A stretch of 64,000 nucleotides of DNA from an uncultured Scytonema sp. GTDB lineage: Bacteria; Cyanobacteriota; Cyanobacteriia; Cyanobacteriales; Nostocaceae. The notes under the pieces are model-generated. The model made no database searches and was not told where the DNA came from. It worked only from the letters and a program-made list of their open reading frames with translations. The stretch is taken from assembly GCA_937873135.1 (NCBI GenBank), contig CALMVQ010000164.1:66889-130888 (forward strand). Reading direction: 5' to 3'. Position numbers and translations under genes: made by a program. This document shows, piece by piece, positions 19,185-28,550 of this stretch. How positions within the stretch are numbered: position 1 is the stretch's first letter; each line of letters starts with the position of its first letter.

Positions 19185-20051
19185 CTAACTAAACTGTAAA
19201 ACATTGTAGCTACCAAATATTTTTAATAATTCTGTACGCTCGCTTAATTCTGCTAAAGCAGATTGCATTTGCGGTTCTGAGACATCAGCCTCCGCATCAA
19301 TGAAAAATAAGTATTCTCCTAAAGATCGCTTTGTCGGGCGTGATTCAATGCGGCTGAGATTTATATCTAGATGGGCAAAAACTTGTAACGCTTTCACCAG
19401 CGCACCTGGTAAATTGGCAGGTAGACTGAATGCGAGCGAAGAGTAACTGGCTTTTTTGAAATCAGTCTGTAGGGTGAAAGCTTTATGAGTCTGACTTACG
19501 ACCCAGAAGCGAGTAAAGTTTTCTGGATAATCGTTAATGCCACTGGCTAATATAGGCAGATTATATAGTTGCGCTGCTCTTTGAGATGAGATAGCCGCAG
19601 TTGTTAGATTATGCTGTAGTTTGAGCAGCGCTTCAGTTGTAGAGTTACTTGGAATCAGCTCTACAGTGGGAAGAAATTGCTCCAACCATCCTTGGCATTG
19701 TGATAGAGCTTGAGGGTGAGAATAAACTATTTTGATGTCTTCTAAGCTGGCAGCACAAGAAATTAACATGTGGGCGATTGGCATGACTAAACCCATCTGA
19801 ATTTGTAAATTATTGAGCAGCCAGAGTGTGTCTAGAGTCATCGTCACACTTCCTTCAATAGAATTTTCCACAGGTACAACAGCTAGTAGTGCAGAATTGG
19901 CATCTACGGCTCCCAATGTTTGGGCAATGCTAGGATAGGGACATAAGATAGCTTCAACTCCAGTACTTTTTGTCAGCTGATTAAGATAAAAAATAGCTGC
20001 TTGTTCTGTATAGGTGCCAGGAGGTCCTAAATGTGCGATTGTGATGGTCAT
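19185..20051 (-). CDS. pheA: Prephenate dehydratase
   Basis: A 288-residue monofunctional enzyme converting prephenate to phenylpyruvate in phenylalanine synthesis. The catalytic domain shows AHLGPPGTYTEQAA, VPVENSIEGSV and NFTRFWVV (the catalytic Thr-Arg-Phe), and the ACT regulatory domain shows the ESRPT phenylalanine-binding motif and LGEYLFFIDAE. The ORF track begins 28 codons upstream, but conservation starts at MTITIAHLGPPG (ATG at 20051). There is no chorismate mutase domain, as expected in cyanobacteria. It lies on the same strand as rne and rnhB, with DUF1997 between on the opposite strand; that neighbourhood is common in cyanobacteria. Confidence 0.94.
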   Translation of the reverse strand: MTITIAHLGPPGTYTEQAAIFYLNQLTKSTGVEAILCPYPSIAQTLGAVDANSALLAVVPVENSIEGSVTMTLDTLWLLNNLQIQMGLVMPIAHMLISCAASLEDIKIVYSHPQALSQCQGWLEQFLPTVELIPSNSTTEALLKLQHNLTTAAISSQRAAQLYNLPILASGINDYPENFTRFWVVSQTHKAFTLQTDFKKASYSSLAFSLPANLPGALVKALQVFAHLDINLSRIESRPTKRSLGEYLFFIDAEADVSEPQMQSALAELSERTELLKIFGSYNVLQFS

Positions 20052-20240
20052 AGTTTGGTTTAACTCAAATGATTTGCACAAATTATAGTATTCCCTGAAT
20101 AAATTCGAGGTGTAAAGGTGTAAAAGGTAACTCAACCCTTTTCTTTTTAAAACTCATTACCCCTCTTTAAAAAGGCTTTAACCGATCCAATCTCCTGAAA
20201 AAAATTTATAATAATTTAATAATTTAGATTTTTATCAACT

Positions 20241-20828
20241 ATGCCTACTCGATTTCGTGCCTCTCTATCAGTTGAAATTGCTGTTCCAGAACAGCCGATT
20301 CCCATTCAATATTACTTGCGTCAGCCTCAACGTCTTGTCAATGCATTAATTGACCCTAGCCGTGTAAAATCTCTTTCTGAAGAAGTTTTTCGATTAAAAA
20401 TGCGTCCTGTAAATTTTATGTCACTCAATATTCAACCTACTGTAGACATGAGAGTTTGGGCTTCCTCGCATGGAACAATTTATTTGCAGTCAGTAGGTTG
20501 TGAAATTCTTGGGGTTGAGTATATTAATCAGCGTTTCGCTCTCAATTTGAAAGGGTTTTTATCTCCCCAACAACTCAATACAGGCACTTGTTTGAAAGGA
20601 CGAGCCGATTTAGAAGTGCAGGTGGATTTACCATTACCATTTTCCCTGACCCCAACACCAATCTTAGAAACTGCTGGCAATGGTTTACTTAAAAGCGTTT
20701 TGTTAACAATTAAACAACGATTGCTCAGCCAACTTTTAGCAGATTATCGTCGTTGGGTGATATCACAAACAGATGAAATCGTTCTTGACGAAGGAAGTAC
20801 AGAATTACCAATCCTCAATCCCGAGTAA
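20241..20828 (+). CDS. DUF1997 family protein
   Basis: A 195-residue soluble protein matching the DUF1997 family of cyanobacteria and chloroplasts. Visible pattern: FRASLSVEIAVPEQ, YLRQPQRLVNALIDPSRV, VFRLKMRPVNFMSLNIQPTVDMRVW, and FLSPQQLNTGTCLKGRADLEVQVDLPLPFSLTP. The fold resembles the START/polyketide-cyclase-like class, and no biochemical role is established. Its last 14 bases overlap the end of rnhB, which converges from the other strand. It is divergent from pheA with a 189-bp AT-rich spacer. Confidence 0.85.
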   Translation: MPTRFRASLSVEIAVPEQPIPIQYYLRQPQRLVNALIDPSRVKSLSEEVFRLKMRPVNFMSLNIQPTVDMRVWASSHGTIYLQSVGCEILGVEYINQRFALNLKGFLSPQQLNTGTCLKGRADLEVQVDLPLPFSLTPTPILETAGNGLLKSVLLTIKQRLLSQLLADYRRWVISQTDEIVLDEGSTELPILNPE

Positions 20829-21534
20829 TTATCAGCGCCTTGTTGTGAGAGTATGTAAGCGCTAACTGCTCTCCTTGATGAATTTGACAAGGACGAAAGG
20901 ACTTACGATGCAAACGTGAAGGTCCATATTCATTTAACGCCTTCAAATGGCGTTGAGTACCATAACCCTTGTTGCATTCCAAATCGTACATGGGATACTT
21001 GGACGCCATACGCAGCACTAGATCGTCACGCCAAACTTTAGCAATAATGCTAGCTGAGGCAATACAAAGCGAAAGCGAGTCTCCCTTAACTATTGTTTGT
21101 TGTGGTATGTGTAAATCTTGTAATAACTGATTGCCATCAATTAAGCAAAGTGCTGGCTGCACTTTTAGCTTGAGAATAGCCCGCTTCATCGCTAACAAAG
21201 TTGCTTGCAAGATATTCATACTATCAATTTCGGCAGTGGATGCAAAACCAATTTTCCAGTCTATCGCCAATGCAGAAATTTGCTTTGCGAGCTGAGTTCT
21301 TCTTTGAGCGGACAGCTGTTTACTTTCTTTAATTTTAGCTGCAATAAGCTCTGGCAAAGCCCTATCTGGTAGGATCACAGCCGCCGCAACTACAGGACCA
21401 AAAAGAGCACCCCGTCCCACTTCATCAACACCAGCCCAACCTGAAATACTTGATAAAGAGGATAACTCCAGCCAATTGGATTGTGTTGGAGGTGCTAGCG
21501 ACCTGACAAAAGAGATGTGCTCTTTGTGAGTCAT
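20815..21534 (-). CDS. rnhB: Ribonuclease HII
   Basis: A 239-residue RNase HII that removes ribonucleotides from DNA and RNA from hybrids. The catalytic carboxylates are visible in GVDEVGRGALFGPV (the DE pair), LIDGNQ and the late Asp in IIAKVWRDDLV. KGDSLSLCIASASIIAKV is the type II signature. The protein has an N-terminal extension of about 30 residues before the core. It lies 436 bp downstream of rne on the same strand, an association typical of cyanobacteria and chloroplast ancestors, and converges on DUF1997 with a 14-bp overlap. Confidence 0.95.
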   Translation of the reverse strand: MTHKEHISFVRSLAPPTQSNWLELSSLSSISGWAGVDEVGRGALFGPVVAAAVILPDRALPELIAAKIKESKQLSAQRRTQLAKQISALAIDWKIGFASTAEIDSMNILQATLLAMKRAILKLKVQPALCLIDGNQLLQDLHIPQQTIVKGDSLSLCIASASIIAKVWRDDLVLRMASKYPMYDLECNKGYGTQRHLKALNEYGPSRLHRKSFRPCQIHQGEQLALTYSHNKALIITRD

Positions 21535-21746
21535 TTATTTATGAGATGAAGGAAAAAGCAAGTTTGAGCCGAAGTTGGAAGGAGGAAGCAGCGAAGTTGG
21601 ATCAAGGAATGTTGGGTAATTCTAGCCTCTTCCTTCTTCCATAATTTTAATCATGAGCTTCTACCTTTTCCTTTGGAAGAGGAATAAAAAAGCAATCATT
21701 TGTATTCTTTACCAAAGAAAGGCAGAGGGCTGAGGGCAGCTATGCT

Positions 21747-21928
21747 GAAGGCAGCTATGCTGAAGGGAAGAATTTATTTTCCATCTGCCACTCGGGTCAC
21801 AAGCCCCTGAATTTCTTTATGAAAGGTAAAAAAAGATGTATTTCGAGACGCGCAGCGCAAGAAGTACGGCGTCCAAATTAAATCCCCTAAAATTTATTTA
21901 TGGGGATTCCTTCAGCATAGCTGCCTTC
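21747..21928. repeat. 20-bp inverted repeat pair in the rne-rnhB spacer
   Basis: GAAGGCAGCTATGCTGAAGG (21747-21766) recurs as its exact reverse complement at 21909-21928. A further partial direct copy, GGCAGCTATGCTGAA, lies immediately left of the first. The 142-bp interior contains GAGACGCGCAGCGC and AT-rich DNA but no ORF. The pair may form a long stem in the rne-rnhB message or mark a small dispersed element. Confidence 0.6.
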
Positions 21929-21970
21929 GTACTTCTGCCTTCTTAAGTTGCTCCTCATCCAACTTCGCGG

Positions 21971-24001
21971 TCATTCACCTGTATCTGTAGCCGAGGAACG
22001 ACGGCGGCGACGACGGTCTATTACACTTGAAGAGCGGCTTGCCTCAACTTCATACTGCATATCATCAGACTTTGATTCCTCTATTAGATTTTCAGCTAAA
22101 GGTTCGCTTGTCGGATCAGCTGTTGGTGTATTTGTAGTTTCCTCAGTTAATGATGATGTAACCTCACTGGCAGGAGCAGAAGCTTGTCCGGGCAAAGTGA
22201 TGTTATAAATCACAGATTTAGGGTTTTTGACTTCCCGATTCAATTTAATTGAAGGAGGAATACCCATTAGAGCATAAACATCCTGTTCTTTGGGTGTCAT
22301 TTCTACAGAAACAATCTCTGGCGGTTCTACCACTGGTTTAACTGGTTCAACCTTGGTAACAACTTTGCTTCTTTCTCCTCTTTCAGCCCAACCCACTTTG
22401 ACTATACTAGGTAAAGATACCTCTGATACTGCTTCTAGTTCCGTATCAGCATCTAGTTCTATGTCTGGCTTGTTAACAAAAGATAGCGAGTTAGTAGCAA
22501 GCTGTGGCTCTTCTTTACCATTTCCCCCATTTACCCTCATCTGACTGAGCCGACGGCGCTTTCGATTATTACCAAGTTCGTGATAACTAGGATGATTATC
22601 CAATTTTAGATCGCTATACTCAGTATCTGTATCGTATGCTTCCCCAAATTGTTCATAAGTTTCCCGTTGTTCTGGTACGCGGGTTACTGGCAAACGAGGT
22701 TCTTTTTGAGGTTGAGGCACAAGACGCTCGGGCACTTCTGCTGGTATTGGCAATCGGCTTTCTGTTTCTCCAGGTAAATGGACAATATGCCCCAAACCAC
22801 CACAGGTAGGACAAGTGTGACCAAAAAGTTCGTATATATTTTGACCTTGGCGTTTCCGGGTAAGTTCTACTAAACCCAGTTCGGTTAATTGGGCAATTTG
22901 AGGACGAGCTTTGTCTGCTTTGAGTGATTTATTGAAATGCTCGAGAACGTGTAACTGATCGCGACGCGATTCCATATCAATGAAATCTACGACAATAACC
23001 CCAGCAATATTACGTAACCGTAATTGACGGGCAATTTCTGTTGCCGCCTCGCAATTCGTCCATAAAACAGTTTCTCTAGCTGTAGCCGATCGCGTAAAAG
23101 AGCCAGAGTTAACATCAATGACCGTTAGTGCTTCCGTTGGCTCGATAATAATGTAGCCACCCGAAGGCAAATCGACTCGTGGCTTCAACGCTTCTCGAAT
23201 CGCAGCATTGATCCGGAAGTATTCCAAAATTGGCTGGCGATCACGATGATGGTCGATCAACAATCCTTGTGGAGTTTGTCCCCCACTCCAGTTCTGCAAA
23301 TACTGTTTGACTCGCTTCAAACCAGTACTGGAATCCACTACAATTCGATTCACATCCGCGCCATACATATCCCGCAGTACGCGCTGTATAAAATCATCGT
23401 CTCTATTCAACAATGCTGGGGGACGAGTCGATTGGGCTTCAAGCTGGATTGTTTCCCATTGCTTTTGCAGCGCTTCTAAATCTTCGATAATCGCTTCTTC
23501 GGGTTTGCCTTCTGCCTCAGTGCGAACGAGTAAACCCATCCCTGCCGGTTTGAGCAATATTGCCAAAGCACGCAAGCGGTTCCGCTCGCTTTCACTTTTA
23601 ATTCGGCGTGATAAATTGACACCTCGTCCGTAAGGCATCAATACTACGTATCTTCCCGGTAAAGTAATGTTACCTGTGAGCCTCGGTCCCTTAGTCCCGG
23701 TTGGCTCTTTCATGACTTGCACTAACACTTTTTGCTGTGGCGTCAATAATTCCGTAATTGCCGCCGCTGTGCGCTTCAGTTTTAGTGGTCCTAAATCTGT
23801 GACATGAATAAAGCCATTCCGCTCTGGGTCTCCTATATTTACAAAAGCCGCATCTATCCCTGGTAGTACATTTTCGACAACTCCTAGATAGATATCCCCA
23901 ATTTGGTGATGACCCGTGGCGACAACGAGTTCCTGTATTTGATCTTCAGAAAAGACTGCAGCAATTTGATGCTGCTCTGCTATGATGATTTGTTTTGGCA
24001 T
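21971..24001 (-). CDS. rne: Ribonuclease E/G, cyanobacterial type
   Basis: A 676-residue endoribonuclease for mRNA decay and rRNA/tRNA processing. The S1 domain is at about 35-120 (GDIYLGVVENVLPGIDAAFVNIG). The catalytic DNase I-like domain contains the metal-binding pair VIDVNSGSF and VVDFIDM. The Zn-link CPTCGG follows at about residue 405. The C-terminal half is shorter than in E. coli and disordered, and it ends with RRRRRRSSA, the Arg-rich nonapeptide reported to bind polynucleotide phosphorylase in cyanobacteria. Only 5 residues follow it. The long leader upstream (24002-24544) is consistent with autoregulation, as known for rne in other bacteria. Confidence 0.95.
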   Translation of the reverse strand: MPKQIIIAEQHQIAAVFSEDQIQELVVATGHHQIGDIYLGVVENVLPGIDAAFVNIGDPERNGFIHVTDLGPLKLKRTAAAITELLTPQQKVLVQVMKEPTGTKGPRLTGNITLPGRYVVLMPYGRGVNLSRRIKSESERNRLRALAILLKPAGMGLLVRTEAEGKPEEAIIEDLEALQKQWETIQLEAQSTRPPALLNRDDDFIQRVLRDMYGADVNRIVVDSSTGLKRVKQYLQNWSGGQTPQGLLIDHHRDRQPILEYFRINAAIREALKPRVDLPSGGYIIIEPTEALTVIDVNSGSFTRSATARETVLWTNCEAATEIARQLRLRNIAGVIVVDFIDMESRRDQLHVLEHFNKSLKADKARPQIAQLTELGLVELTRKRQGQNIYELFGHTCPTCGGLGHIVHLPGETESRLPIPAEVPERLVPQPQKEPRLPVTRVPEQRETYEQFGEAYDTDTEYSDLKLDNHPSYHELGNNRKRRRLSQMRVNGGNGKEEPQLATNSLSFVNKPDIELDADTELEAVSEVSLPSIVKVGWAERGERSKVVTKVEPVKPVVEPPEIVSVEMTPKEQDVYALMGIPPSIKLNREVKNPKSVIYNITLPGQASAPASEVTSSLTEETTNTPTADPTSEPLAENLIEESKSDDMQYEVEASRSSSVIDRRRRRRSSATDTGE

Positions 24002-24544
24002 TCAATTTCCTCAAAAATTGGCAGCACAGTGTTGCTTTGGGAGTTTGTTATTCAAGAACGCCCCTACAAGCCCAAATGTACCGATCATAAAAATTGCTAA
24101 TCAAGAGCGGAATTGCACTGTGATTGCGTTTACACGCCTGATTATTCCAGAACGGCGGCATATTATTTAAGCAATTAAATCTGACCACCGTGGTAGATTT
24201 TTGTGACAACGCCTTTACCACCTTATAATTTAGCAAAGAGCAGTTGTTGTAAAAAGCATAGTGTTAGAGAATCTGACACAGCGTATTATTGATTAATGAT
24301 TCACAAGCTAGCTATAAACAGAGAGTGTTTTTTATCTGCCTCAATTTTTCACAGGAGAAAATCCTAGAAATACCACTCTAATATCTTTGCTCTCGCGCCC
24401 TGATTTCCAGGGTAGTGAATCAAATCACTCAATGCAGCGCTCTTAAAATTTCCCTTCTTCCCATTCTAACGCAACCTTGTTAAAAATCAATTCCTTGGAA
24501 TATGCAATTAGAGGGCAATGAAAACGTAAACTGCCCTCAAGGGA
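24002..24544 (-). promoter_or_regulatory. Long 5' leader region of rne
   Basis: 543 bp separate the radical SAM gene from rne on the same strand, with no ORF I would support. The minus-strand reading has an imperfect hairpin, CTACCAC/GTGGTCAG, near 24181-24197 and many A/U-rich stretches. RNase E genes usually have long A/U-rich leaders that the enzyme cleaves; that role is inferred here. Confidence 0.4.
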
Positions 24545-27235
24545 TTAGACCCCTAAAATTAGCCGGTTGCGGTGGATGTGCAGCAACTGAAATTCTGCAC
24601 CTGCCACGCTCTCTAGCATAAACAAGATTTGTTCGGGACGCAACACCATGCCATCGTTCCGACAACTACCTACATAACGTAGGATAACTGCAGGTTGGCT
24701 GAGCAGCTCCTTAAATTCTAACTCAAACAAGCGATCGCGCAGATTTACTTGCTGGACTTTTCCCGACTTGGTAACTTGTTCGTACCAAATTTCATCTTTG
24801 AGTCTAATTGTATCAACCCAGCTTTGCCATTGTGCAATTGTTGCTGTCTCAACACAAGCCACCGTAATTAAATACTCCGCAGCCGCTAAGACTTGACTTG
24901 CTGCAGGAGCTTTCAACAATAGTGTTTCTATATTATAGATGGGGATGTCTGCTGGTAGCGCCTTTGCCAGTTGTTTGTGAAAAGTTTCCTCATCAACAAG
25001 TTGAGTTAACTCAAAATCGACGATTTCACCGCTACTGGTAGATCCTAATGACAAAGCATTGGCAATAGAAATGCGAGGAGTCGGATGAAACCCACCCGTG
25101 AAAGAAACGGGCAAGCCCGAACGCCGCATTGCTCTATCAAACAATCGCATCAGATCCAAGTGGCTGACTAAAGCCATTTCTCCAAGCTTACCAAAACTAA
25201 CACGCACTCGTTGGGCTTTTGTTGTGTTGGGGACAAATTCACCATTAAATTCTGGAATCGGCGGCGGTGGAATCACAACATTATGACCAAAGTCAGTGCT
25301 GCAAACGCCACAGTGAGAACAACTTTCAAACGAGCAATCCGCTACTGTTGCCGCTGACAATGCGCGTTGTAAGTCTTCCTTCAGCCACTTTTTATCAATA
25401 CCAGTGTTGATATGGTCCCAAGGTAAGGGAAGATCGAGAGAGTGGGAGTGGAAAAGTGGAGGAGTGGCATAAGTTTCTTCAAGTCGCCCACTCTCACCCT
25501 CTCCCCCTCTTCCCATCTCCATGACGTTCCACTCGCCGTTTTCAACCAAGCGGTACTTCCAGTCTAATCCTGCTTCGGCAATAGCTTGCTCCCAAGCTGT
25601 AAAAGCCTTATTTATATTGTCATACCAGGCATCCATGCCAGCACCCAATTCCCACGCCCGATGTAATACGGTAGAAAGAGTGCGATTGCCTCGTCCGATA
25701 AAATCTTCCATTGCCGAGATCCGGACATCGGTGAAATTAACCTTCGCTCCTTTGAGTCGGCGGAATGCTTGCCGCAGTAATTCTTGCTTGCGCTTAAACT
25801 CCTCAGTAGAAACCGAGTGCCACTGAAACGGCGTATGCGGCTTGGGCGTAAAATTAGAGATCGTTATATTAAACAACAGAGATTTTCTACCCGAAGACCG
25901 ACACTCGCGCTGTAGCCAGCTCACTGTTTCCACAATGCCCAACACATCAGCATCGGTTTCTCCTGGTAAGCCGATCATGAAATATAACTTGATTTTATCC
26001 CAACCTTGTTCCCAAGCTGTTTTTACACCTCTTAGAAGTTCAACATTTGTCAAACCCTTATTCACAATGTCCCGCATTCGTTGGGTTCCAGCTTCTGGAG
26101 CAAAGGTTAATCCACCTTGCCGCGTACCGCCCAGAATATTAGCAATATTTTCATCAAATCTATCTACCCGTTGACTCGGTAGAGTCAGGGTAATGTTCTC
26201 ATTTTTCAACCGATTTTTGATTTCCATCCCGACTGCTGGTAGGGATAAATAATCAGAACAGCTTAGGGATAATAAGGAAAACTCATTGTAACCAGTTTGC
26301 CGCATTCCCGATTCTATGGCTTCAATAACCTTTTCTGGTTCCACATCCCGTGCAGGTCGAGTCAGCATTCCTGGTTGACAAAAGCGACATCCACGAGTAC
26401 AACCGCGTCGAATTTCAATCGTCAGCCGATCATGTACTGGTTCTATATAAGGTAGCAACCCAATTGAGTATGCTGGTATTGGAGTTGCCACCCGTCGCAA
26501 AATTTGTTTTGGCACATCTGGACGGTTCGGATGAACTGAACCATCTTCTTCCATGTTGTAAAATTTCGGAACATATACACCTGGTACTTGTGCCAAATCT
26601 AACAACAATTCTTCTCGGCTCAATCCGTTCGTTTTGCCTTCCTCCAAAACCAAGCCAATTTCTGGTAGCAGTTCTTCACCGTCTCCCAGTACGAAAAAGT
26701 CGAAGAAATCGGCGTAAGGTTCAGGGTTAGATGTCGCCGTCTGTCCACCCGCAAAAATTAAGGGAAAAACTGGAATATCTGCTATATTCTCCCTCTCTCC
26801 CCCTCGCCTTGTTTCCCTCTCCTTCTCTATTCTGTTTTGCCAAGTTAGAGGTATTCCCGCTAAGTCCAACATCTCTAAAATGTTGGTTGCTCCTAGTTCG
26901 TAACTCAGGCTAAAGCCCAAAATATCAAATTCTCTGAGCGATCGCCTTGACTCTACTCCAAACAAAGGAGTGTGTGTCTCTCGAAGTTTGTGAGCAAAAT
27001 CTGGTGCTGGTAGATAAGCGCGATCGCATAACTGGCGCGGCTGAGCATTCAAAATGTTATACAAAATGATATGCCCTAAATTAGACGCACCAACTTCATA
27101 TATTTCTGGGTAAGTTAATGCCCAGCGTATTGTTGCCTTGTCCCAAGGTTTGTGTACTGCTAGGAACTCGTTACCTAGGTAACGAGCTGGCTTTAAAATA
27201 TCCTGTGTGATTAATTTTTCAACTGCAACAGTCAC
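24545..27235 (-). CDS. TIGR03960-type radical SAM protein fused to DUF2344
   Basis: An 896-residue two-part protein. Residues 1-600: B12-binding-like N-terminus and radical SAM barrel with the cluster motif RRGCTRGCRFCQPG (Cx3Cx2C) and LPGETDAD. Residues about 655-880: the DUF2344 domain, starting RVRVSFGKLGEMALVSHLDLMRLFDRAMRR and FHPTPRIS. A Cys-rich link, CSFESCSHCGVCSTDFGH, joins them. The family commonly neighbours rne/rng and is thought to act in RNA modification, but its substrate is unknown. The GTG start is assigned by homology at TVAVEKLITQDILKPARYLGNE. Two low-complexity inserts (EKERETRRGGEREN and GRGGEGESGRLEETYATPP) interrupt the conserved sequence. Confidence 0.88.
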   Translation of the reverse strand: MTVAVEKLITQDILKPARYLGNEFLAVHKPWDKATIRWALTYPEIYEVGASNLGHIILYNILNAQPRQLCDRAYLPAPDFAHKLRETHTPLFGVESRRSLREFDILGFSLSYELGATNILEMLDLAGIPLTWQNRIEKERETRRGGERENIADIPVFPLIFAGGQTATSNPEPYADFFDFFVLGDGEELLPEIGLVLEEGKTNGLSREELLLDLAQVPGVYVPKFYNMEEDGSVHPNRPDVPKQILRRVATPIPAYSIGLLPYIEPVHDRLTIEIRRGCTRGCRFCQPGMLTRPARDVEPEKVIEAIESGMRQTGYNEFSLLSLSCSDYLSLPAVGMEIKNRLKNENITLTLPSQRVDRFDENIANILGGTRQGGLTFAPEAGTQRMRDIVNKGLTNVELLRGVKTAWEQGWDKIKLYFMIGLPGETDADVLGIVETVSWLQRECRSSGRKSLLFNITISNFTPKPHTPFQWHSVSTEEFKRKQELLRQAFRRLKGAKVNFTDVRISAMEDFIGRGNRTLSTVLHRAWELGAGMDAWYDNINKAFTAWEQAIAEAGLDWKYRLVENGEWNVMEMGRGGEGESGRLEETYATPPLFHSHSLDLPLPWDHINTGIDKKWLKEDLQRALSAATVADCSFESCSHCGVCSTDFGHNVVIPPPPIPEFNGEFVPNTTKAQRVRVSFGKLGEMALVSHLDLMRLFDRAMRRSGLPVSFTGGFHPTPRISIANALSLGSTSSGEIVDFELTQLVDEETFHKQLAKALPADIPIYNIETLLLKAPAASQVLAAAEYLITVACVETATIAQWQSWVDTIRLKDEIWYEQVTKSGKVQQVNLRDRLFELEFKELLSQPAVILRYVGSCRNDGMVLRPEQILFMLESVAGAEFQLLHIHRNRLILGV
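25438..25495. repeat. Palindromic low-complexity insert inside the DUF2344 radical SAM gene
   Basis: GAGAGTGGG (25438-25446) is the exact inverse of CCCACTCTC (25487-25495), inside coding sequence for the odd Gly/Glu- and His/Ser-rich stretch between VMEMGRGG and LDLPLPWDHI. A second purine-rich tract (encoding KERETRRGGEREN) lies at about 26785-26840. Both look like dispersed repeats that kept the frame. Confidence 0.4.
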
Positions 27236-27473
27236 GCTTGCTATCTTTTAGCTACTTTAAATTATTTAATCACCTCCAACCTTAGCATTTATTTAGGTGT
27301 TTCCTAACAACTGATTGTTTTTACTCAAAAATTGTTAGCATTCAGCCGTTCCAACAACAACTATCAATATATATGACCTGTCAGTATTAGGTAGTATGTC
27401 TGAAGGTATACAGTTTGGAGACTGAGCCGCTGACCTTTAAGATGTCTATAGCTCCTTACTCTCCAAAAATGTT

Positions 27474-27839
27474 TTAAGCATATACTCTATGTATGTCTCC
27501 CACAGAAAGACAAGCGGCTTCAAAAGCCGCTTGGTTTGCAAATATCTGCAAGACCCGATCAAGTTGAGTCAATTCAAAAATAATTTTAATTGACGGGTTC
27601 ACACTGCAAAGACTGAAGCCCCTTTCCAATTTCTGAGCGAGTTTAAGTGCAGACACTAATGCCATTAAACCAGCGTTGTCTAATGATTCTACTTGCTCTA
27701 AATCTATTAGCAAGACCGTATTTTGGTTTTGTGTCAACGCTTTTATCAGATCTCGCTCGAATTCTAAGGCATTTGCGGCATTTAAGGTGCCTTGAGGAGA
27801 AATCACTGTAATTTTTGGAAAGGAGAGTACGGATTGCAT
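27474..27839 (-). CDS. STAS-domain protein (anti-sigma factor antagonist-like)
   Basis: A 121-residue single STAS domain: KITVISPQGTLNAANALEFERDL, VLLIDLEQVESLDNAGLMALVSALKLAQ and FSLCSVNPSIKIIFELTQLDRVLQIF. STAS proteins bind anti-sigma or switch kinases and are controlled by phosphorylation of a Ser in the DSSGL loop. Here that loop reads DNAGL, so the phosphorylatable Ser is replaced and the protein may be permanently in the unphosphorylated state. No kinase or phosphatase partner gene is adjacent. It is divergent from the 67-residue orphan gene across a 700-bp region. Confidence 0.87.
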   Translation of the reverse strand: MQSVLSFPKITVISPQGTLNAANALEFERDLIKALTQNQNTVLLIDLEQVESLDNAGLMALVSALKLAQKLERGFSLCSVNPSIKIIFELTQLDRVLQIFANQAAFEAACLSVGDIHRVYA

Positions 27840-28550
27840 CTTTAAATCCTATTAAAGTTATTGAGCTTTATACTTAGATGTATGTAAGCTAGGAGCTATC
27901 AGGAGTTAGTAGTCAGCTATAAAGAGGTTGTATGAACATTCAACAAGCATTCTTCATTTTGACAATTAGTATATGCTAATAGCTAAGGGTTGAGTGCCTA
28001 CAATGTATTTGACCATAATCTGTTTTCTCTGAAAACGCCCATTCATACTAAATCTCTTTGCTAAATCTTTATTTCTATAGTATTTTTATTTAAAGATTGT
28101 CATAGTTTTTAGAAAAACAGTCTTAAACTATACTTTTTTCTATCTCTGCTACAAAAAAGTTATTTTAGATAGTAAAAAGAGCGGACGATGAGTTACTCGC
28201 TACATTGGAAACCGTAGTTGTGCAATATTCTAGCTCATTTGTAGCACTACTGCTTTTAGGATAGTTTTCTTTGTGATCACGGCGAGAAACAACAAGAACT
28301 CTCCTCTCTTTTAACAGAGAGATGATACTAACTCAATATTTGTTGTATTTAAGTATCTTTAACTTTTTTTTAGTTTAGTGCTTTTTTATACAATATCAAT
28401 GATTTTCTAAATAGTTGTATGACTTAATAGTGAATCATAAATCCAATTTTTTTGTGATCTAGATCACGGTTAACCTGATACTTGGATCACGCTTGATCAC
28501 AAACTTTACATTAGATAATTGATACTTGAATATGATTTGGTTTGTTCCCT
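27840..28550. other. Divergent intergenic region with CRP-like operator
   Basis: About 700 bp between the STAS gene (minus) and the 67-residue gene (plus). It is AT-rich and contains no supported ORF. The notable element is the CRP-type palindrome at 28453-28468, followed by further GATCACG and GATCACA half sites at about 28484-28502. Confidence 0.5.
28453..28468 (+). promoter_or_regulatory. Candidate cAMP-CRP (SyCRP1/AnCrpA-type) operator
   Basis: TGTGATCTAGATCACG matches the CRP consensus TGTGA-N6-TCACA at 9 of the 10 fixed positions, and its core GTGATCTAGATCAC is a perfect 14-base palindrome. It ends 82 bases before the ATG of the 67-residue gene, a position suitable for activation at about -40 to -60 if the transcript starts near 28500-28520. 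Cyanobacterial CRPs (SyCRP1, AnCrpA) recognise the same consensus, per established knowledge. GATCAC half sites follow. Confidence 0.55.
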
